Below are positions 1 through 11,472 of a stretch of DNA of 64,000 nucleotides, piece after piece. The stretch comes from Xenorhabdus mauleonii. Lineage in GTDB: Bacteria > Pseudomonadota > Gammaproteobacteria > Enterobacterales > Enterobacteriaceae. Under the pieces are notes generated by a model that ran no database searches, was not told the DNA's origin, and saw nothing but the letters and a program-made list of their open reading frames with translations. The position numbers were made by a program, and so were the translations under genes. Within the stretch, counting starts at the first letter, position 1. Every line of letters begins with the position of its first letter. The DNA lies in contig NZ_FORG01000021.1 of the NCBI RefSeq assembly GCF_900113945.1, forward strand, positions 1 through 64,000. Direction: 5' to 3'.

Positions 1-70
1 CCGGAGGCGGAATCGAACCACCGACACGGGGATTTTCAATCCCCTGCTCTACCGACTGAGCTATCCGGGC
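1..70 (-). tRNA. tRNA-Phe (anticodon GAA), 3' end cut by window edge
   Basis: Read on the minus strand, the gene starts GCCCGGATAGCTCAG and has an anticodon loop with GAA between GATT and AATC, which decodes Phe. The last two acceptor-stem bases and any CCA lie outside the window. It corresponds by neighbourhood to the E. coli tRNA-Phe next to yjdC. Confidence 0.95.
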
Positions 71-199
71 TAACGGGGCGCATTAAACCGTATTCGCCCC
101 AATCCGTCAAACACTTTCTGTAAAAAAATGATGAAAATTGATTGTTTGCTGTATTTTTATACCAAACCGGTATGGTTATTCAGCTTTGCTCATTTTTTA

Positions 200-772
200 T
201 CAACTCAATGCACCATTTTTTCGGCATGCTGCGATGGTTAAAATATCCTGAGCCAGCAGTTTTGCTGTGTTCACATCATCAATATTTCTTTTCACTAATA
301 GCTTACTGAGACATCCTTCAAGGATAAGTTCCATCTGTTTGGCAACTTGCTCGTTGTCGTCGATATCAAGTTGTTGCAACAACTCCACTGTGTAGGAGAA
401 TGAATTTTGCTTTTGCAGTTCTGCCAATTGGTGGATTGGATGATCAGCTTCAGGGAAGGCGCTACAGGCGGCAATAAATAAGCAGCCGGGATAGCGTTGT
501 TCCAGTACTTTTTCTTTGAGGGTATCGTACCGCACCAATAATTTTTGTTCTGGCGTCAGGGATTCATCCAGCAGAATTTGACGTTGCCAAATTTCAATCT
601 GCTGGCTGTGATAACGCAGGCAGTCGTAGAGCAAAGCCTCACGATCAGGCCAAAAATGTTGTATATGGTCGATATTAATATCAAGGGGAGTTAAAAGTGT
701 CTCCAATGTCGCTGACAGACCATGTTGCTCTAGTGAGTTTAGGACATTGCTAAGCACGTATTCACGTTGCAC
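200..772 (-). CDS. yjdC: YjdC-like TetR-family transcriptional regulator
   Basis: A 190-residue protein starting MQREYVLSNVL. The N-terminal third would hold the TetR-type helix-turn-helix, followed by a helical ligand-binding domain with the motifs RYPGCLFIAAC (about residues 93-103) and AKQMELILEGCL (about 144-155), which I recognise from E. coli YjdC. It ends close to the tRNA-Phe gene and follows dsbD on the same strand with a 36-bp gap, the same order as in E. coli, so co-transcription with dsbD is likely. The ligand and target genes are unknown. Confidence 0.85.
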   Translation of the reverse strand: MQREYVLSNVLNSLEQHGLSATLETLLTPLDINIDHIQHFWPDREALLYDCLRYHSQQIEIWQRQILLDESLTPEQKLLVRYDTLKEKVLEQRYPGCLFIAACSAFPEADHPIHQLAELQKQNSFSYTVELLQQLDIDDNEQVAKQMELILEGCLSKLLVKRNIDDVNTAKLLAQDILTIAACRKNGALS

Positions 773-808
773 GGCGGCTCTCCTTCCTAGTTACTGTTGT
801 TGCAAATA

Positions 809-2608
809 TTATTGCTGTTGCAAATGTTGTAGTTGTTGTATGTGTTGTTCAAAACGTTCTGCATTCATGAATCCATTGACCCGGGCGTTGGTTGGTTCAT
901 TTCCTTGAGCGTCAAAAAATAAGATAGTAGGAAGCCCCAGTACCTTTAGTTTTTGCAGTAATTCTTTTTGTTTTGGCCCGTTATCGGTGACATCTGCTTG
1001 TAATAAGAGAAACTGACTTAATTGTGCCTGCACTTGGGGATCACTGAAAGTGTATTTTTCAAACTCTTTGCAGGCGACGCACCAATCTGCATAGAGATCC
1101 AGCATAATCGGCTGGCCGCGTTTTTCCGCTAAAATCTGGCTTAATTCTTGCCAATCACTGATTTGTTGGAATTTTATTGATGCTTTTTGTTGCTCTGCGG
1201 TCGGGCTGCCCCATACCCAGTCTTGTAAAGGGCGCGATGCAATCAGCGCAAGTGCCAGCAAAATTATCTGCAAGGTTCGCAACCAGCCATTTTTGCTGTT
1301 TAGTGTCAGGGAGAATGCCCAGATAAGGAAGGAGACTGCCAACATACTCCATAACCGGATTCCCCATGTATCACCGAGCACTCGTTCCAGCAGGAATACA
1401 GGCAGTGCCAGAATAATAAAGCCGAATGCTTCTTTGACATATTGCATCCACGGGCCACTGCGCGGCAGGAGTTTATGGCCGAACAACGTGACGGCGATAA
1501 GCGGTATTCCCATGCCCAGTGCATAAAGATAAAGAGTCACGCCCCCAAAGAATGTGTCACCGGTTTGTGCAATATAGAGCAAGATGGCGCTGAGAGGTGC
1601 GGTAGTGCAGGGTGATGCGATAAGCCCCGCTAAGGCACCCATGACAAATACGCCGATGTAGGAACCGCTTTGCTGTTGATTGCTCCAATTGACCAATCGG
1701 GTTTGGAGTGAAGAGGGGAGTTGCAAGTTGTACAGCTCAAACATTGATAAGGCCAACAGAATAAACAGCACTGACAGCCCGACCAGGATGTAAGGGTTTT
1801 GCAGGGCAGCTTGAAACTGTAACCCGGCAGCGGCGACAACCAATCCAAGTGCGGTATAAGTAAGTGCCATACCTTGGACGTAGCTCATGGCAAGCCAGAA
1901 GATGCGTTTCAAGCTCTCAGGTCGTTTTGGCCCTAAAATGATGCTGGAAATCAGCGGGTACATGGGCAAAATGCAAGGCGTAAATCCAATGCCGATACCA
2001 ATCAAGATTGCCCATAAAGGTGAGAATGGCACGTCATGATTTTGGTTATCAGGTGTTTCCTGCGGTAAGGCGCCTTTTGAGGATAATGCTTCTTGAGATG
2101 CCGCGGTATCGGGCGACGCTGTGGTTTCACTATTATTGAGTGGCGCCGGATTATTTGGCAATGACGCCGCCGCTACAGCTTGCAATGGTACGGTCAGCGT
2201 TTCAGGGGGATAACAATAACCCGCTTCTGCGCATCCTTGATAGGTTACCTGCAAAGAGGAATCGTTGGAGGCTGACAGAATAGGAATATTAATGTGTGCT
2301 GATTGAAAATAAACTTCGGTCTTCCCGAAGAACTCATCTTCATGATCCGTACCTTTGGCATAGTCTATTTGGCCTAACGATGCCTGTGTCGGAATTATTT
2401 TGAACTGTTCTCGGTAGAGATAATAACCAGGTTTAATGTCCCAATTTAACGTGAGATCATTTCCTTTTTGCTGAAAATCAAACACAAATGCCCTTTCAGC
2501 AGGAAGGTAGATATTTTGCCCTGGTTGCTCAAATAGCGCACTGGCTTTGATAGGAGAAAGAGCGATAGCGCTGAACAGTAGAAAAAACATGAGAATACGT
2601 TTCATCAT
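809..2608 (-). CDS. dsbD: DsbD thiol:disulfide interchange protein
   Basis: An inner-membrane reductant conduit that passes electrons from cytoplasmic thioredoxin to periplasmic DsbC, DsbG and cytochrome c maturation factors. After a signal peptide, the periplasmic alpha domain carries the Cys pair in GCAEAGYC. The multi-spanning beta domain has Cys in [12 protein letters not shown] and [11 protein letters not shown]. The C-terminal thioredoxin-like gamma domain has the CVAC motif. About 599 residues, slightly longer than E. coli DsbD, with a Gln-rich C-terminus. An in-frame TTG lies 6 bp upstream; I chose the ATG at 2608, though 2605 is also possible. The cutA gene that precedes dsbD in E. 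coli is absent. Confidence 0.95.
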   Translation of the reverse strand: MMKRILMFFLLFSAIALSPIKASALFEQPGQNIYLPAERAFVFDFQQKGNDLTLNWDIKPGYYLYREQFKIIPTQASLGQIDYAKGTDHEDEFFGKTEVYFQSAHINIPILSASNDSSLQVTYQGCAEAGYCYPPETLTVPLQAVAAASLPNNPAPLNNSETTASPDTAASQEALSSKGALPQETPDNQNHDVPFSPLWAILIGIGIGFTPCILPMYPLISSIILGPKRPESLKRIFWLAMSYVQGMALTYTALGLVVAAAGLQFQAALQNPYILVGLSVLFILLALSMFELYNLQLPSSLQTRLVNWSNQQQSGSYIGVFVMGALAGLIASPCTTAPLSAILLYIAQTGDTFFGGVTLYLYALGMGIPLIAVTLFGHKLLPRSGPWMQYVKEAFGFIILALPVFLLERVLGDTWGIRLWSMLAVSFLIWAFSLTLNSKNGWLRTLQIILLALALIASRPLQDWVWGSPTAEQQKASIKFQQISDWQELSQILAEKRGQPIMLDLYADWCVACKEFEKYTFSDPQVQAQLSQFLLLQADVTDNGPKQKELLQKLKVLGLPTILFFDAQGNEPTNARVNGFMNAERFEQHIQQLQHLQQQ

Positions 2609-2758
2609 AAGCAATTTTTAGCCTGCCTGTATCGTGGGTTTCATTCGTAAAATTCGTCACAGTCTGCACTATAACCGATGACGGTCATGGCAGAAAGCCA
2701 CTTGATTAATATTAATACAATGTTGTTTTTTGATAGAAAAATATTCAGGGGCGGGAAT

Positions 2759-2786
2759 ATCTCAGGAGCATGTTAGCCCCTGAGAT
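2759..2786 (-). terminator. hairpin downstream of dcuA, possible terminator
   Basis: ATCTCAGG and CCTGAGAT arms (8 bp) enclose a 12-base loop 32 bp beyond the dcuA stop codon. On the minus strand the run of T that follows is weak (TATTCCCG), so Rho-independent termination is uncertain. Confidence 0.45.
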
Positions 2787-2817
2787 AATGATTTTTCACT
2801 TTGTTGATCTTGTGAAG

Positions 2818-4119
2818 TTACAGGATGATGCCACCAAACAGGAACCCAAAGGTGACCGCCAAAATAACGGCGATAGTGCCGGGGATAAAGAATGGATGAT
2901 TGAATACAAAGCGACCGATACGGGTTGTACCGGTATCATCCATCTGCACGGCAGCAACCAGTGTCGGATAAGTTGGCAGGATAAACAAACCAGACACAGC
3001 CGAGAAAGAGGCGATTGCCGTTAATGGTGTAACATGCAGTGCCAAAGCCATTGGCATTAGTGCCTTAGCGGTTGCGGCCTGTGAATAGAGTAAAGCTGAA
3101 CAGAAGAAGAAAATAACAGCCAGTAACCACGGTTGAGCATGAATCAGGCTGCCTGCGGTTTCTTTTATCCAATGAATGTTGGCCTGTACAAACGTATCCC
3201 CCAGCCACGCGACACCTAGAATACAGATACATGCGCTCATGCCTGCTTTAAAGGTACTTGAGTTCAAGATGGCATCGGTATCAACGGAGCAAATAATGGT
3301 GGTGAGGGTGGCAACACTGAGCATAATGATCAGGATTGCATTGGTGGTGTTCATCAGCGGTTTTTCAACCAATCCAATGCTTGGGCTATTGATAATGGCA
3401 TAAATAACAACGCCGATAACGCCCAGCAGGAACAACAAAACAGACAGTTTTGCTTTAGGTTTAATTTGAATCTCGCTGGCACCACGCATTTCTACCAGGC
3501 CATCCGCAAGGCGTTTTTGGTAGGTAGGATCATTTGACAGCTTGGAATCGAAGCACCATGAAATGATGAATGACATAAGGATGATGGCGCAAAGCGTTGA
3601 GGGCAGCAACACCATAAGCAGGTGAATATAGCTGATGCCTTGTCCTTCCATGATAGAGGCCATGTAAACAACCGCGGCCGAAATCGGGGACGCGGTGATC
3701 CCTATCTGGGCTGCAACAACTGCGGTGGAGAGTGGGCGGCACGGTTTTATGCCTTGCTCTTTAGCGACTTCCGCAATAACCGGCAATGTTGCCAGTGAGA
3801 TGTTCCCTGTCCCTGCAAATAAAGTCAGAAAATACGTGACGATAGGTGCCAGGATTGTGATGTATTTAGGATTCCTGCGCAGTAATTTTTCAGTTTGCTG
3901 AACGAGATAGTCCAGCCCCCCAGCCACTTGCATGGCTGATATCGCAGCGATAACGGCCATAATAATTGAGATAACATCAAATGGAATGGAACCTGGCTTA
4001 ACACCAATGACAGCAAGGGCCAGAACCCCGATACCACCTGCAAAGCCAATACCAATCCCCCCTAATCTTGCCCCCAGAAAAATGGCCAGCAGAACAATCA
4101 CCAATTCTACGGCTAACAT
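2818..4119 (-). CDS. dcuA: DcuA anaerobic C4-dicarboxylate transporter
   Basis: An inner-membrane antiporter that takes up aspartate, fumarate or malate and exports succinate. The 433-residue protein equals the usual DcuA length and is almost wholly hydrophobic with many predicted membrane segments, starting MLAVELVIVLLAIFLGARLG and ending FLFGGIIL. It lies directly downstream of aspA on the same strand, so aspartate import is paired with aspartase, as in E. coli. A clear terminator sits between the two genes, so dcuA probably also has its own promoter in the 140-bp gap. Confidence 0.95.
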   Translation of the reverse strand: MLAVELVIVLLAIFLGARLGGIGIGFAGGIGVLALAVIGVKPGSIPFDVISIIMAVIAAISAMQVAGGLDYLVQQTEKLLRRNPKYITILAPIVTYFLTLFAGTGNISLATLPVIAEVAKEQGIKPCRPLSTAVVAAQIGITASPISAAVVYMASIMEGQGISYIHLLMVLLPSTLCAIILMSFIISWCFDSKLSNDPTYQKRLADGLVEMRGASEIQIKPKAKLSVLLFLLGVIGVVIYAIINSPSIGLVEKPLMNTTNAILIIMLSVATLTTIICSVDTDAILNSSTFKAGMSACICILGVAWLGDTFVQANIHWIKETAGSLIHAQPWLLAVIFFFCSALLYSQAATAKALMPMALALHVTPLTAIASFSAVSGLFILPTYPTLVAAVQMDDTGTTRIGRFVFNHPFFIPGTIAVILAVTFGFLFGGIIL

Positions 4120-4185
4120 GTTAAATACTCCTTCATTTATTTAGTCTTATGAAAATTTATGGTTAATACTTTGTGTTTGCAGCAA

Positions 4186-4223
4186 ATTAAAAAGGCACGC
4201 TTCCGGTTGGAATTGCGTGCCTT
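4186..4223 (-). terminator. Rho-independent terminator between aspA and dcuA
   Basis: On the minus strand AAGGCACGC and GCGTGCCTT form a 9-bp stem with a 14-base loop, followed by TTTTTAATTT. It lies 37 bp beyond the aspA stop codon, so it would limit read-through from aspA into dcuA. Confidence 0.85.
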
Positions 4224-4259
4224 AGTAATTAAGACGAGCTTGTTATTATAAGCATTTAA

Positions 4260-5684
4260 TTAGTCATCAAAACGTTTTGCTTTATAAGTTGGATGTTTTA
4301 AGTTTTCAACGGAGAAAATATCATCTAACTCAGACTCAGTCAGCAAGCCTCGCTCCAGTACAACTTCGCGTACGCTCTTGCCGGTTTCAGCACAGATCTT
4401 ACCTACGATATCGCCATTGTGGTGGCCGATGAATGGATTCAGATAAGTGACGATGCCGATAGAGTTGAATACAAAACTTTCGCAAACTTCTTTGTTGGCA
4501 GTAATGCCGTTAACGCATTTTTCAACCAGGTTGCGGCATGCATTGCTCAGGATAGACATTGATTCAAACATCGCCTGACCAATTGCTGGTTCCATTACGT
4601 TAAGCTGCAACTGGCCTGCTTCTGCGGCCATTGTGATACAAGTATCGTTACCAATGACTTTGAAGCAAACTTGGTTAACAACTTCTGGTACCACTGGGTT
4701 GACTTTAGCTGGCATGATGGAAGAACCGGCTTGCAGTTCTGGCAGGTTGATTTCATTCAGGCCCGCGCGAGGACCGGATGACAACAGACGCAAGTCGTTA
4801 CAGATCTTGGACATTTTAACTGCCAGACGTTTTAACGCACCGTGAACCATGACGTAAGCGCCGCAGTCGGAAGTGGCTTCAATCAAGTCTTCCGCTGGGA
4901 CACAAGGCAAACCAGTCACTTCGGCCAATTTTTCAACAACCAGTTGCTGATACCCTGGTGCAGTGTTCAAACCTGTACCAATCGCAGTTGCACCCAGGTT
5001 GACTTCCAGCAGCAGTTCAGCCGTACGGGTAATATTTTTGATTTCTTCTTTCAACAAAATAGAGAAAGCACGGAATTCTTGGCCCAGAGTCATTGGAACC
5101 GCATCTTGCAACTGGGTACGGCCCATTTTCAGAATGTCGTCGAATTCAACTGTTTTTTTGTCAAAGCCCGCTTTCAGTAATTCAATAGAATCAAGCAATT
5201 GCACCAGTGAATTATAGACAGCGATGCGGAAGCCAGTAGGGTAGGCATCGTTGGTTGACTGGCTTCTGTTCAGGTGATCATTCGGGTTCAGGAACTCATA
5301 TTCACCTTTTTGGTGTCCCATCAATTCGAGACCGATATTTGCCAGTACCTCGTTGGTATTCATGTTCAGAGAGGTACCTGCTCCCCCTTGGAATACATCA
5401 ACAGGGAATTGATCCATGCACTTGCCTGTGTTGAGAAGCTCATCACAAGCTTTAACAATAACGTCCGCTATTTTCCCAGGAATTGTATGAAGTTCTTTGT
5501 TCGCCATTGCCGCGGCTTTCTTCACCAGAACCATGCCACGGATGAACTCAGGAACATCATTGATAGTACGGTCACTGATATAAAAATTTTCAATCGCACG
5601 TAGAGTGTGAATACCGTAATAGGCTTCAGCAGGGACTTCTCGTTTACCTAACAGGTCTTCTTCGATACGAATGTTGTTTGACAT
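4260..5684 (-). CDS. aspA: aspartate ammonia-lyase (aspartase)
   Basis: Converts L-aspartate to fumarate and ammonia in the cytoplasm, supplying fumarate for anaerobic respiration. The 474-residue protein has the fumarase/aspartase superfamily signature [11 protein letters not shown] (about residues 320-330), the SxxMPxKxN loop bearing the catalytic serine, and starts [13 protein letters not shown] like other aspartases. It precedes dcuA in the same orientation. The upstream region contains an FNR-like palindrome and a perfect CRP core site, which matches the known control of E. coli aspA by FNR and catabolite repression. Confidence 0.97.
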   Translation of the reverse strand: MSNNIRIEEDLLGKREVPAEAYYGIHTLRAIENFYISDRTINDVPEFIRGMVLVKKAAAMANKELHTIPGKIADVIVKACDELLNTGKCMDQFPVDVFQGGAGTSLNMNTNEVLANIGLELMGHQKGEYEFLNPNDHLNRSQSTNDAYPTGFRIAVYNSLVQLLDSIELLKAGFDKKTVEFDDILKMGRTQLQDAVPMTLGQEFRAFSILLKEEIKNITRTAELLLEVNLGATAIGTGLNTAPGYQQLVVEKLAEVTGLPCVPAEDLIEATSDCGAYVMVHGALKRLAVKMSKICNDLRLLSSGPRAGLNEINLPELQAGSSIMPAKVNPVVPEVVNQVCFKVIGNDTCITMAAEAGQLQLNVMEPAIGQAMFESMSILSNACRNLVEKCVNGITANKEVCESFVFNSIGIVTYLNPFIGHHNGDIVGKICAETGKSVREVVLERGLLTESELDDIFSVENLKHPTYKAKRFDD

Positions 5685-5764
5685 GAGAACCTTCTTAAAA
5701 TTGGATACGTTTACTGTTCTATTATGTGTTTGTTGAATAATTCATGTTGCCGACAACAACTGGC

Positions 5765-5778
5765 GTGATATTAATCAC
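5765..5778. promoter_or_regulatory. FNR-like palindrome upstream of aspA
   Basis: GTGATATTAATCAC contains the TGAT-N4-ATCA core of the FNR consensus TTGAT-N4-ATCAA, with mismatches only at the outermost positions. It lies 81 bp upstream of the aspA start. Control by oxygen is inferred from this match and from the role of the gene. Confidence 0.55.
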
Positions 5779-5877
5779 TTATCACGAAATTGTTGGCGCG
5801 ATCATATGTGGATTTATTATAAATGCCTTGAACCTGGATCACTTTATAGTGCTATTTTATTAATGAAATGACGTTTG

Positions 5878-5893
5878 TGTGACTGGTGTCACA
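5878..5893. promoter_or_regulatory. CRP-like site between aspA and fxsA
   Basis: TGTGACTGGTGTCACA matches the CRP core TGTGA-N6-TCACA exactly. It lies 194 bp upstream of aspA and 179 bp upstream of fxsA, so it could serve either gene. Confidence 0.7.
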
Positions 5894-5958
5894 ATTACAG
5901 AAGTGAAAAGTCAAGCAACTGAAGTATCGAAATGAGGTATTGAAAACGGCCATTGCTA

Positions 5959-6018
5959 TCCCCACATATGTGATCTAACCCCCGTACTATATGATCTGAC
6001 ACCGTATTATGTGGTTTC
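5959..6018. repeat. three imperfect copies of a ~21-bp repeat upstream of fxsA
   Basis: Three related segments follow one another: CCCCACATATGTGATCTAAC, then CCCGTACTATATGATCTGAC, then ACCGTATTATGTGGTTTC. TGATCT in the first two copies is exactly 21 bp apart, and TGGTTT in the third is 20 bp further. The array ends about 54 bp before the fxsA start, so it could be a set of operators in helical phase. No known regulator is recognised. Confidence 0.45.
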
Positions 6019-6071
6019 GCATAATGTTAATGATTAATAGAGTGGACAATAAATATTGAAAGGAGAACCAC

Positions 6072-6602
6072 GTGCGTTGGCTCCCACTTATTCTGATATG
6101 CCTGCTGGTTTACATTGAATCCGTCCTGTTTGTTCGCATTGCTTCTGAAATTGGGGTGCTGCTGACTTTGCTGCTGGTTGTTCTTACTTCCTGTGTGGGC
6201 GTATCCCTTGTGCGTAACCAAGGCATCAAAACATTCATGTCAATGCAGCAAAAAATCGCTGCCGGTGAAAGCCCCGCAGAAGATGCGATTAAAAGTGTGT
6301 CGCTGGTCATGGCGGGATTTTTATTGCTGCTGCCCGGTTTCTTCACTGATTTCCTTGGATTGTTGCTACTGCTGCCTCCCGTACAGAAACTGCTAACAAT
6401 GAAGTTGCTGCCCCATATTAATTTTTACCGTTCGAACACTTTTCAGGGTTCAGGCAATTACGGTGGATATGATAAGAAAGGGCAAACTTTTGAAGGCGAA
6501 TATGAGCGCAGGCAAGAAGATTCTTCTCATACATTGGATGATAAAAAATCTGATGATCAGCGCAAAAATAGCGAACATGACAGTGAATACGATAAAAAAT
6601 AG
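6072..6602 (+). CDS. fxsA: FxsA membrane protein
   Basis: A small inner-membrane protein; in E. coli its overproduction relieves exclusion of phage T7 by the F plasmid, and its normal job is unknown. The start is GTG at 6072 behind AAAGGAG, giving 176 residues. Hydrophobic stretches at about residues 1-50 and 75-100 are followed by a long charged, Asp/Lys/Ser-rich cytoplasmic tail. It is transcribed away from aspA and precedes groS; yjeH, which lies between them in E. coli, is absent. Confidence 0.9.
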   Translation: MRWLPLILICLLVYIESVLFVRIASEIGVLLTLLLVVLTSCVGVSLVRNQGIKTFMSMQQKIAAGESPAEDAIKSVSLVMAGFLLLLPGFFTDFLGLLLLLPPVQKLLTMKLLPHINFYRSNTFQGSGNYGGYDKKGQTFEGEYERRQEDSSHTLDDKKSDDQRKNSEHDSEYDKK

Positions 6603-6665
6603 CAGTGTTTGCTTGGGTGAAAATTTCAACAGGTAAGAAAAAAGTAAAATATTTTTTTCTGTCTG

Positions 6666-6695
6666 CCCTTGAAGTACTAACCTTAAGCCCCAACT
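6666..6695 (+). promoter_or_regulatory. sigma-32 heat-shock promoter of groSL
   Basis: CTTGAAG (6668-6674), a 13-bp spacer, then CCCCAACT (6688-6695). This matches the sigma-32 consensus CTTGAAA / CCCCATNT and sits 83 bp before groS, as at the E. coli groE promoter. Confidence 0.85.
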
Positions 6696-6778
6696 TGTAG
6701 CTTCATGGTACTGGTTCTGTTGGGTTCTGGTATCAATCCTCTTACCTGATATGGACTTTATTTATAGGAGATCTCTCA

Positions 6779-7072
6779 ATGAAAATTCGTCCATTACATG
6801 ACCGCGTTATCGTCAAGCGTACAGAAGTTGAATCTAAATCCGCTGGCGGAATTGTTCTGACTGGCTCTGCTGCGGGCAAATCTACCCGTGGGGAAATCTT
6901 GGCAGTTGGCAATGGTCGCATCCTTGAAAGTGGGGAAGTGAAGGCGCTGGATGTAAAAGTGGGTGATACCGTCATTTTTAATGAAGGTTACGGCGTGAAA
7001 ACAGAAAAGATCGATAATGAAGAAGTATTGATCATGTCTGAAAGCGACATTCTGGCAATTGTTGAAGCGTAA
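6779..7072 (+). CDS. groS: GroES co-chaperonin
   Basis: A 97-residue lid protein that caps the GroEL folding cage as a heptamer. The sequence starts [14 protein letters not shown] and includes the mobile-loop region [16 protein letters not shown] (about residues 23-38), then [14 protein letters not shown]. The length is the normal one. It lies 54 bp upstream of groL in one operon behind a sigma-32 promoter. The start is behind AGGAG at 6767-6771. Confidence 0.98.
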   Translation: MKIRPLHDRVIVKRTEVESKSAGGIVLTGSAAGKSTRGEILAVGNGRILESGEVKALDVKVGDTVIFNEGYGVKTEKIDNEEVLIMSESDILAIVEA

Positions 7073-7114
7073 TTGAATCTCTTACGCTAGATCTTCTTAA
7101 TAGAACGAATTTAA

Positions 7115-8773
<1,659 letters not shown>

Positions 8774-8824
8774 TGCTGTTCATCCTGATGGTGGAATTAC
8801 CCAACCCACTAGGATAAAAGTTTG

Positions 8825-8862
8825 AAGGCGAGCATAAAAAATGCTCGCCTTTTTATTTTTTT
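8825..8862 (+). terminator. Rho-independent terminator after groL
   Basis: AAGGCGAGCAT and ATGCTCGCCTT form an 11-bp perfect stem with a 5-base A loop followed by a T-rich run. Confidence 0.95.
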
Positions 8863-8931
8863 GTCTTAATTGCATTCAAAAGGGTATATTTATCATCATG
8901 GTAGAAGCTCCTATAACCAATGAGGGAAGAT

Positions 8932-9273
8932 ATGCGAATTAAAATGTGGCTCGGTGTATCCGTATTGTTGTTGGCAGGATGTACGACTAATCATCAATTG
9001 ACTTCTGCTGGCGCCAATGTGCGTTTTGTGGATGAGCAACCAGGCAATGAGTGTCAGCGATTGGGTGAAGTTGTCGGTACCCAAAGCAATTGGCTTAATG
9101 GCGTGAGTAATGAAAGCAGCTCAATGCGCAGTGCCGCAAATGACTTACGCAATAAAGCGGCTGAGTTGGGTGGTAATGTCATTTATGGCGCAAACAGCCC
9201 ATCTGAAAATTTACTGGGCAGTTTTGTTCCTCTGGATAGCAAAATGGCAGGCCAAGTCTATAAATGCCCTTAG
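8932..9273 (+). CDS. yjeI: YjeI-like DUF4156 lipoprotein
   Basis: A 113-residue predicted lipoprotein with signal peptide MRIKMWLGVSVLLLAGC, whose LLAGC lipobox places the acylated Cys near residue 17. The remainder resembles the DUF4156 family and lies after groL as yjeI does in E. coli. I chose ATG 8932 because GAGGGA lies just upstream; an in-frame ATG at 8920 would put charged residues in front of the signal. The function is unknown. Confidence 0.8.
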   Translation: MRIKMWLGVSVLLLAGCTTNHQLTSAGANVRFVDEQPGNECQRLGEVVGTQSNWLNGVSNESSSMRSAANDLRNKAAELGGNVIYGANSPSENLLGSFVPLDSKMAGQVYKCP

Positions 9274-9445
9274 TCATCAACGACTGAATAATAAAACAGC
9301 CCCGTAGATGAGGCAGTACTGTTATTTGTATTTGGATGAAAAATATCGATGGGGTTGGTGAGAAAGTTGTTTGGGCAATGCTCAGAAGGATGCTTTGTAA
9401 CATCTAACGTTACGTATCTATTTGGCTTCTGTGCGCTGCCCATTT

Positions 9446-9571
9446 ATACCCTTGGTCTTTCAAGTTGCCTCTTTGTTGGCTGCACTCATCCACCCTTGTC
9501 ACATAGTTATCTATGCTCCCGGGGATGAATTCCCTTGCCACCGCGATGCAACTTGAAATCCATTGGGTATA
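9446..9571. repeat. ERIC element (intergenic repeat consensus, full length)
   Basis: About 126 bp bounded by TATACCCTTGG and its near-inverse CCATTGGGTATA. Inside are CTTTCAAGTTGCCTCTTTG, the central TAGTTATCTATGCTCCCGGG and TGCAACTTGAAATCC. These match the enterobacterial ERIC consensus and its overall imperfect palindrome. It fills the gap between yjeI and epmB. Confidence 0.85.
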
Positions 9572-9632
9572 ATAGTTGTTCGTCAATGATTGCGGAGAAT
9601 TAATCAGCCACTAACCCGCATAAGAAATACCA

Positions 9633-10661
9633 CTAGGCTTGGGTTAGGCCTAAATCCAACGGTGTTTTGCTGGGTTCCCCACCAATTTCCCGCGTCAATT
9701 TTGGCACCAGATAGCCAGAGACTTTAGTCAAGAGTTCCCGCATGATCGCTCTTGCTTCTTCATCTTCCACAAGAAAATGGGCTGCTCCTTGAACTTTATC
9801 CAAAACGTGGATGTAGTAAGGCAAGATGCCTGCGTCGAAAAGCGTGTTACTTAAATCTGCCAGTGTATCAGCATCATTATTGATATCACGCAGCAGCACA
9901 CTTTGGTTTAAAAGCGTGACACCTGCCTGCTTAAGCCGCATCATACTTTCCCGCAATGCATCATCAATTTCATTCGCATGGTTGATATGCGTCACCATGA
10001 TGACTTGCAAATCGGACTGGGCCAAACGATGACAGAGTACAGGGGTGATGCGATCGGGGATCACCACGGGTAGGCGTGTATGGATCCGCAACCGTTTAAT
10101 GTGGGGAATAGACTCAATACGGCTAATGAGCCAATCCAGCTCATGATCTTTGGCCATCAGCGGATCACCGCCGGAGAATATAATCTCATTTAGCTCAGTG
10201 TGTTGTTCGATATAATCCAGCGCAATTTGCCAGTTGTTTTTATTGCCTTTGTTGTCTTCGTAAGGAAAATGGCGACGGAAACAATAGCGGCAATTGACCG
10301 CACAGCCTCCTTTTACCAATAACAAGGCTCGGTTGCGATATTTATGCAACAATCCGGGAACAACACTCTTTTGTTCATCTAATGGATCAGTGGAAAAACC
10401 GGGCGTTGTGACAAATTCTTCCCGGGCGGTCAGGACTTGCAATAGCAGGGGATCGCGTGGATCGCCTTTTTTCATTCGTGCTGCAAATGCTTTTGGCACA
10501 CGTAAAGGAAATAACCGCTTTGCCTCATTACCTTCTTTCAGTATGGCATGCGCATCCAAGGACAATAGTTGCAACAACTCATTGGGATCAGTAATAACAT
10601 CCGCAAGTTGTTGTAGCCAGACTTCTCTGACAGGGGGAATGTGGGTTATAATGTGTGCCAT
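9633..10661 (-). CDS. epmB: EF-P-(R)-beta-lysine ligase partner: lysine 2,3-aminomutase EpmB
   Basis: A radical SAM enzyme that converts L-alpha-lysine to (R)-beta-lysine, which EpmA then attaches to elongation factor P. The 342-residue protein has the Cys-x3-Cys-x2-Cys iron-sulfur motif in CAVNCRYCF (about residues 120-128) and the conserved IIFSGGDPL downstream. It is divergent from efp with 41 bp between start codons, an arrangement conserved with E. coli, so enzyme and substrate are neighbours. epmA is not in this window. Confidence 0.95.
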   Translation of the reverse strand: MAHIITHIPPVREVWLQQLADVITDPNELLQLLSLDAHAILKEGNEAKRLFPLRVPKAFAARMKKGDPRDPLLLQVLTAREEFVTTPGFSTDPLDEQKSVVPGLLHKYRNRALLLVKGGCAVNCRYCFRRHFPYEDNKGNKNNWQIALDYIEQHTELNEIIFSGGDPLMAKDHELDWLISRIESIPHIKRLRIHTRLPVVIPDRITPVLCHRLAQSDLQVIMVTHINHANEIDDALRESMMRLKQAGVTLLNQSVLLRDINNDADTLADLSNTLFDAGILPYYIHVLDKVQGAAHFLVEDEEARAIMRELLTKVSGYLVPKLTREIGGEPSKTPLDLGLTQA

Positions 10662-10702
10662 TTTTTCGGCTATGCCATTTTGTTAAAAATTAGAGGATCT
10701 CC

Positions 10703-11269
10703 ATGGCTACTTATAGTACCAATGAATTCCGTTCAGGTCTTAAAATCATGTTAGATGGCGAGCCGTGCGCTATTCTTGACAGTGAATTTGTTAAACCAGG
10801 TAAAGGTCAAGCGTTTGCCCGCGTTCGTATTCGTAAACTGATTTCCGGTAAACTGCTGGAAAAAACTTTTAAATCAACAGATTCCGTTGAAAGTGCAGAT
10901 GTCATGGATATGAACTTGACCTATTTGTACAACGACGGTGAATTCTGGCATTTCATGAACAACGAAACTTTCGAGCAGCTGGCTGCGGATGAGAAAGCTG
11001 TTGGTGACAATGCTAAGTGGCTGATCGATCAGGCAGAATGTATTCTGACTCTGTGGAATGGCCGCCCTATCGCTGTAACTCCACCAAACTTTGTTGAGCT
11101 GGAAATAGTTGAAACTGATCCAGGTTTGAAAGGCGATACCGCTGGTACTGGTGGTAAACCAGCAACCCTGAGCACTGGTGCAGTAGTAAAAGTACCTTTG
11201 TTTGTTCAGATTGGTGAAGTTATCAAAGTTGATACCCGTTCTAACGAATACGTATCTCGCGTGAAATAA
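10703..11269 (+). CDS. efp: elongation factor P
   Basis: A 188-residue translation factor that relieves ribosome stalling at polyproline stretches. The N-terminal KOW-like domain contains the modification loop [14 protein letters not shown] (about residues 28-41) with the Lys that receives beta-lysine. Two OB-fold domains follow, ending in [11 protein letters not shown] 10703 sits behind AGAGGA. A terminator follows, so it is a single-gene unit. Confidence 0.98.
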   Translation: MATYSTNEFRSGLKIMLDGEPCAILDSEFVKPGKGQAFARVRIRKLISGKLLEKTFKSTDSVESADVMDMNLTYLYNDGEFWHFMNNETFEQLAADEKAVGDNAKWLIDQAECILTLWNGRPIAVTPPNFVELEIVETDPGLKGDTAGTGGKPATLSTGAVVKVPLFVQIGEVIKVDTRSNEYVSRVK

Positions 11270-11287
11270 CCGCATCGATTATTTTAA

Positions 11288-11328
11288 AAAAACCGCGGCC
11301 TCTTCGTCTAGAGTCTGCGGTTTTTTTG
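11288..11328 (+). terminator. Rho-independent terminator after efp
   Basis: AACCGC pairs with GCGGTT, with a further inner CTCT/AGAG pairing, followed by seven T residues. Confidence 0.85.
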
Positions 11329-11400
11329 TTGTGGAACATTGGTTATCATTGTTGAAGCCATTGGCCCAGATGGCTATAATTTCCTTTCATTTCTTATCGT

Positions 11401-11447
11401 TATTCGGGACGACCCGAATAAACGCCATCTCACTGGGGACGGCCCCA
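11401..11447 (+). ncRNA. guanidine-II (mini-ykkC) riboswitch in the sugE leader
   Basis: Two consecutive hairpins carry the ACGR loops that define this class. P1 is TATTCGGG-ACGA-CCCGAATA (11401-11420), a perfect 8-bp stem. P2 is TGGGG-ACGG-CCCCA (11434-11447). The linker is 13 nt, and the sugE ribosome-binding site follows P2 within about 15 nt. In characterised members guanidine stabilises a loop-loop dimer of the hairpins and frees the ribosome-binding site. Translation control is inferred here from the same spacing. Confidence 0.93.
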
Positions 11448-11472
11448 TTTGTCATCTGATAAAGGGAAAAGC

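Noticed and set aside
780..850. Repeated GTTGTTGCAAAT-like sequence
   Set aside because: It encodes the Gln-rich C-terminus of DsbD and continues just past the stop; not an independent repeat element.
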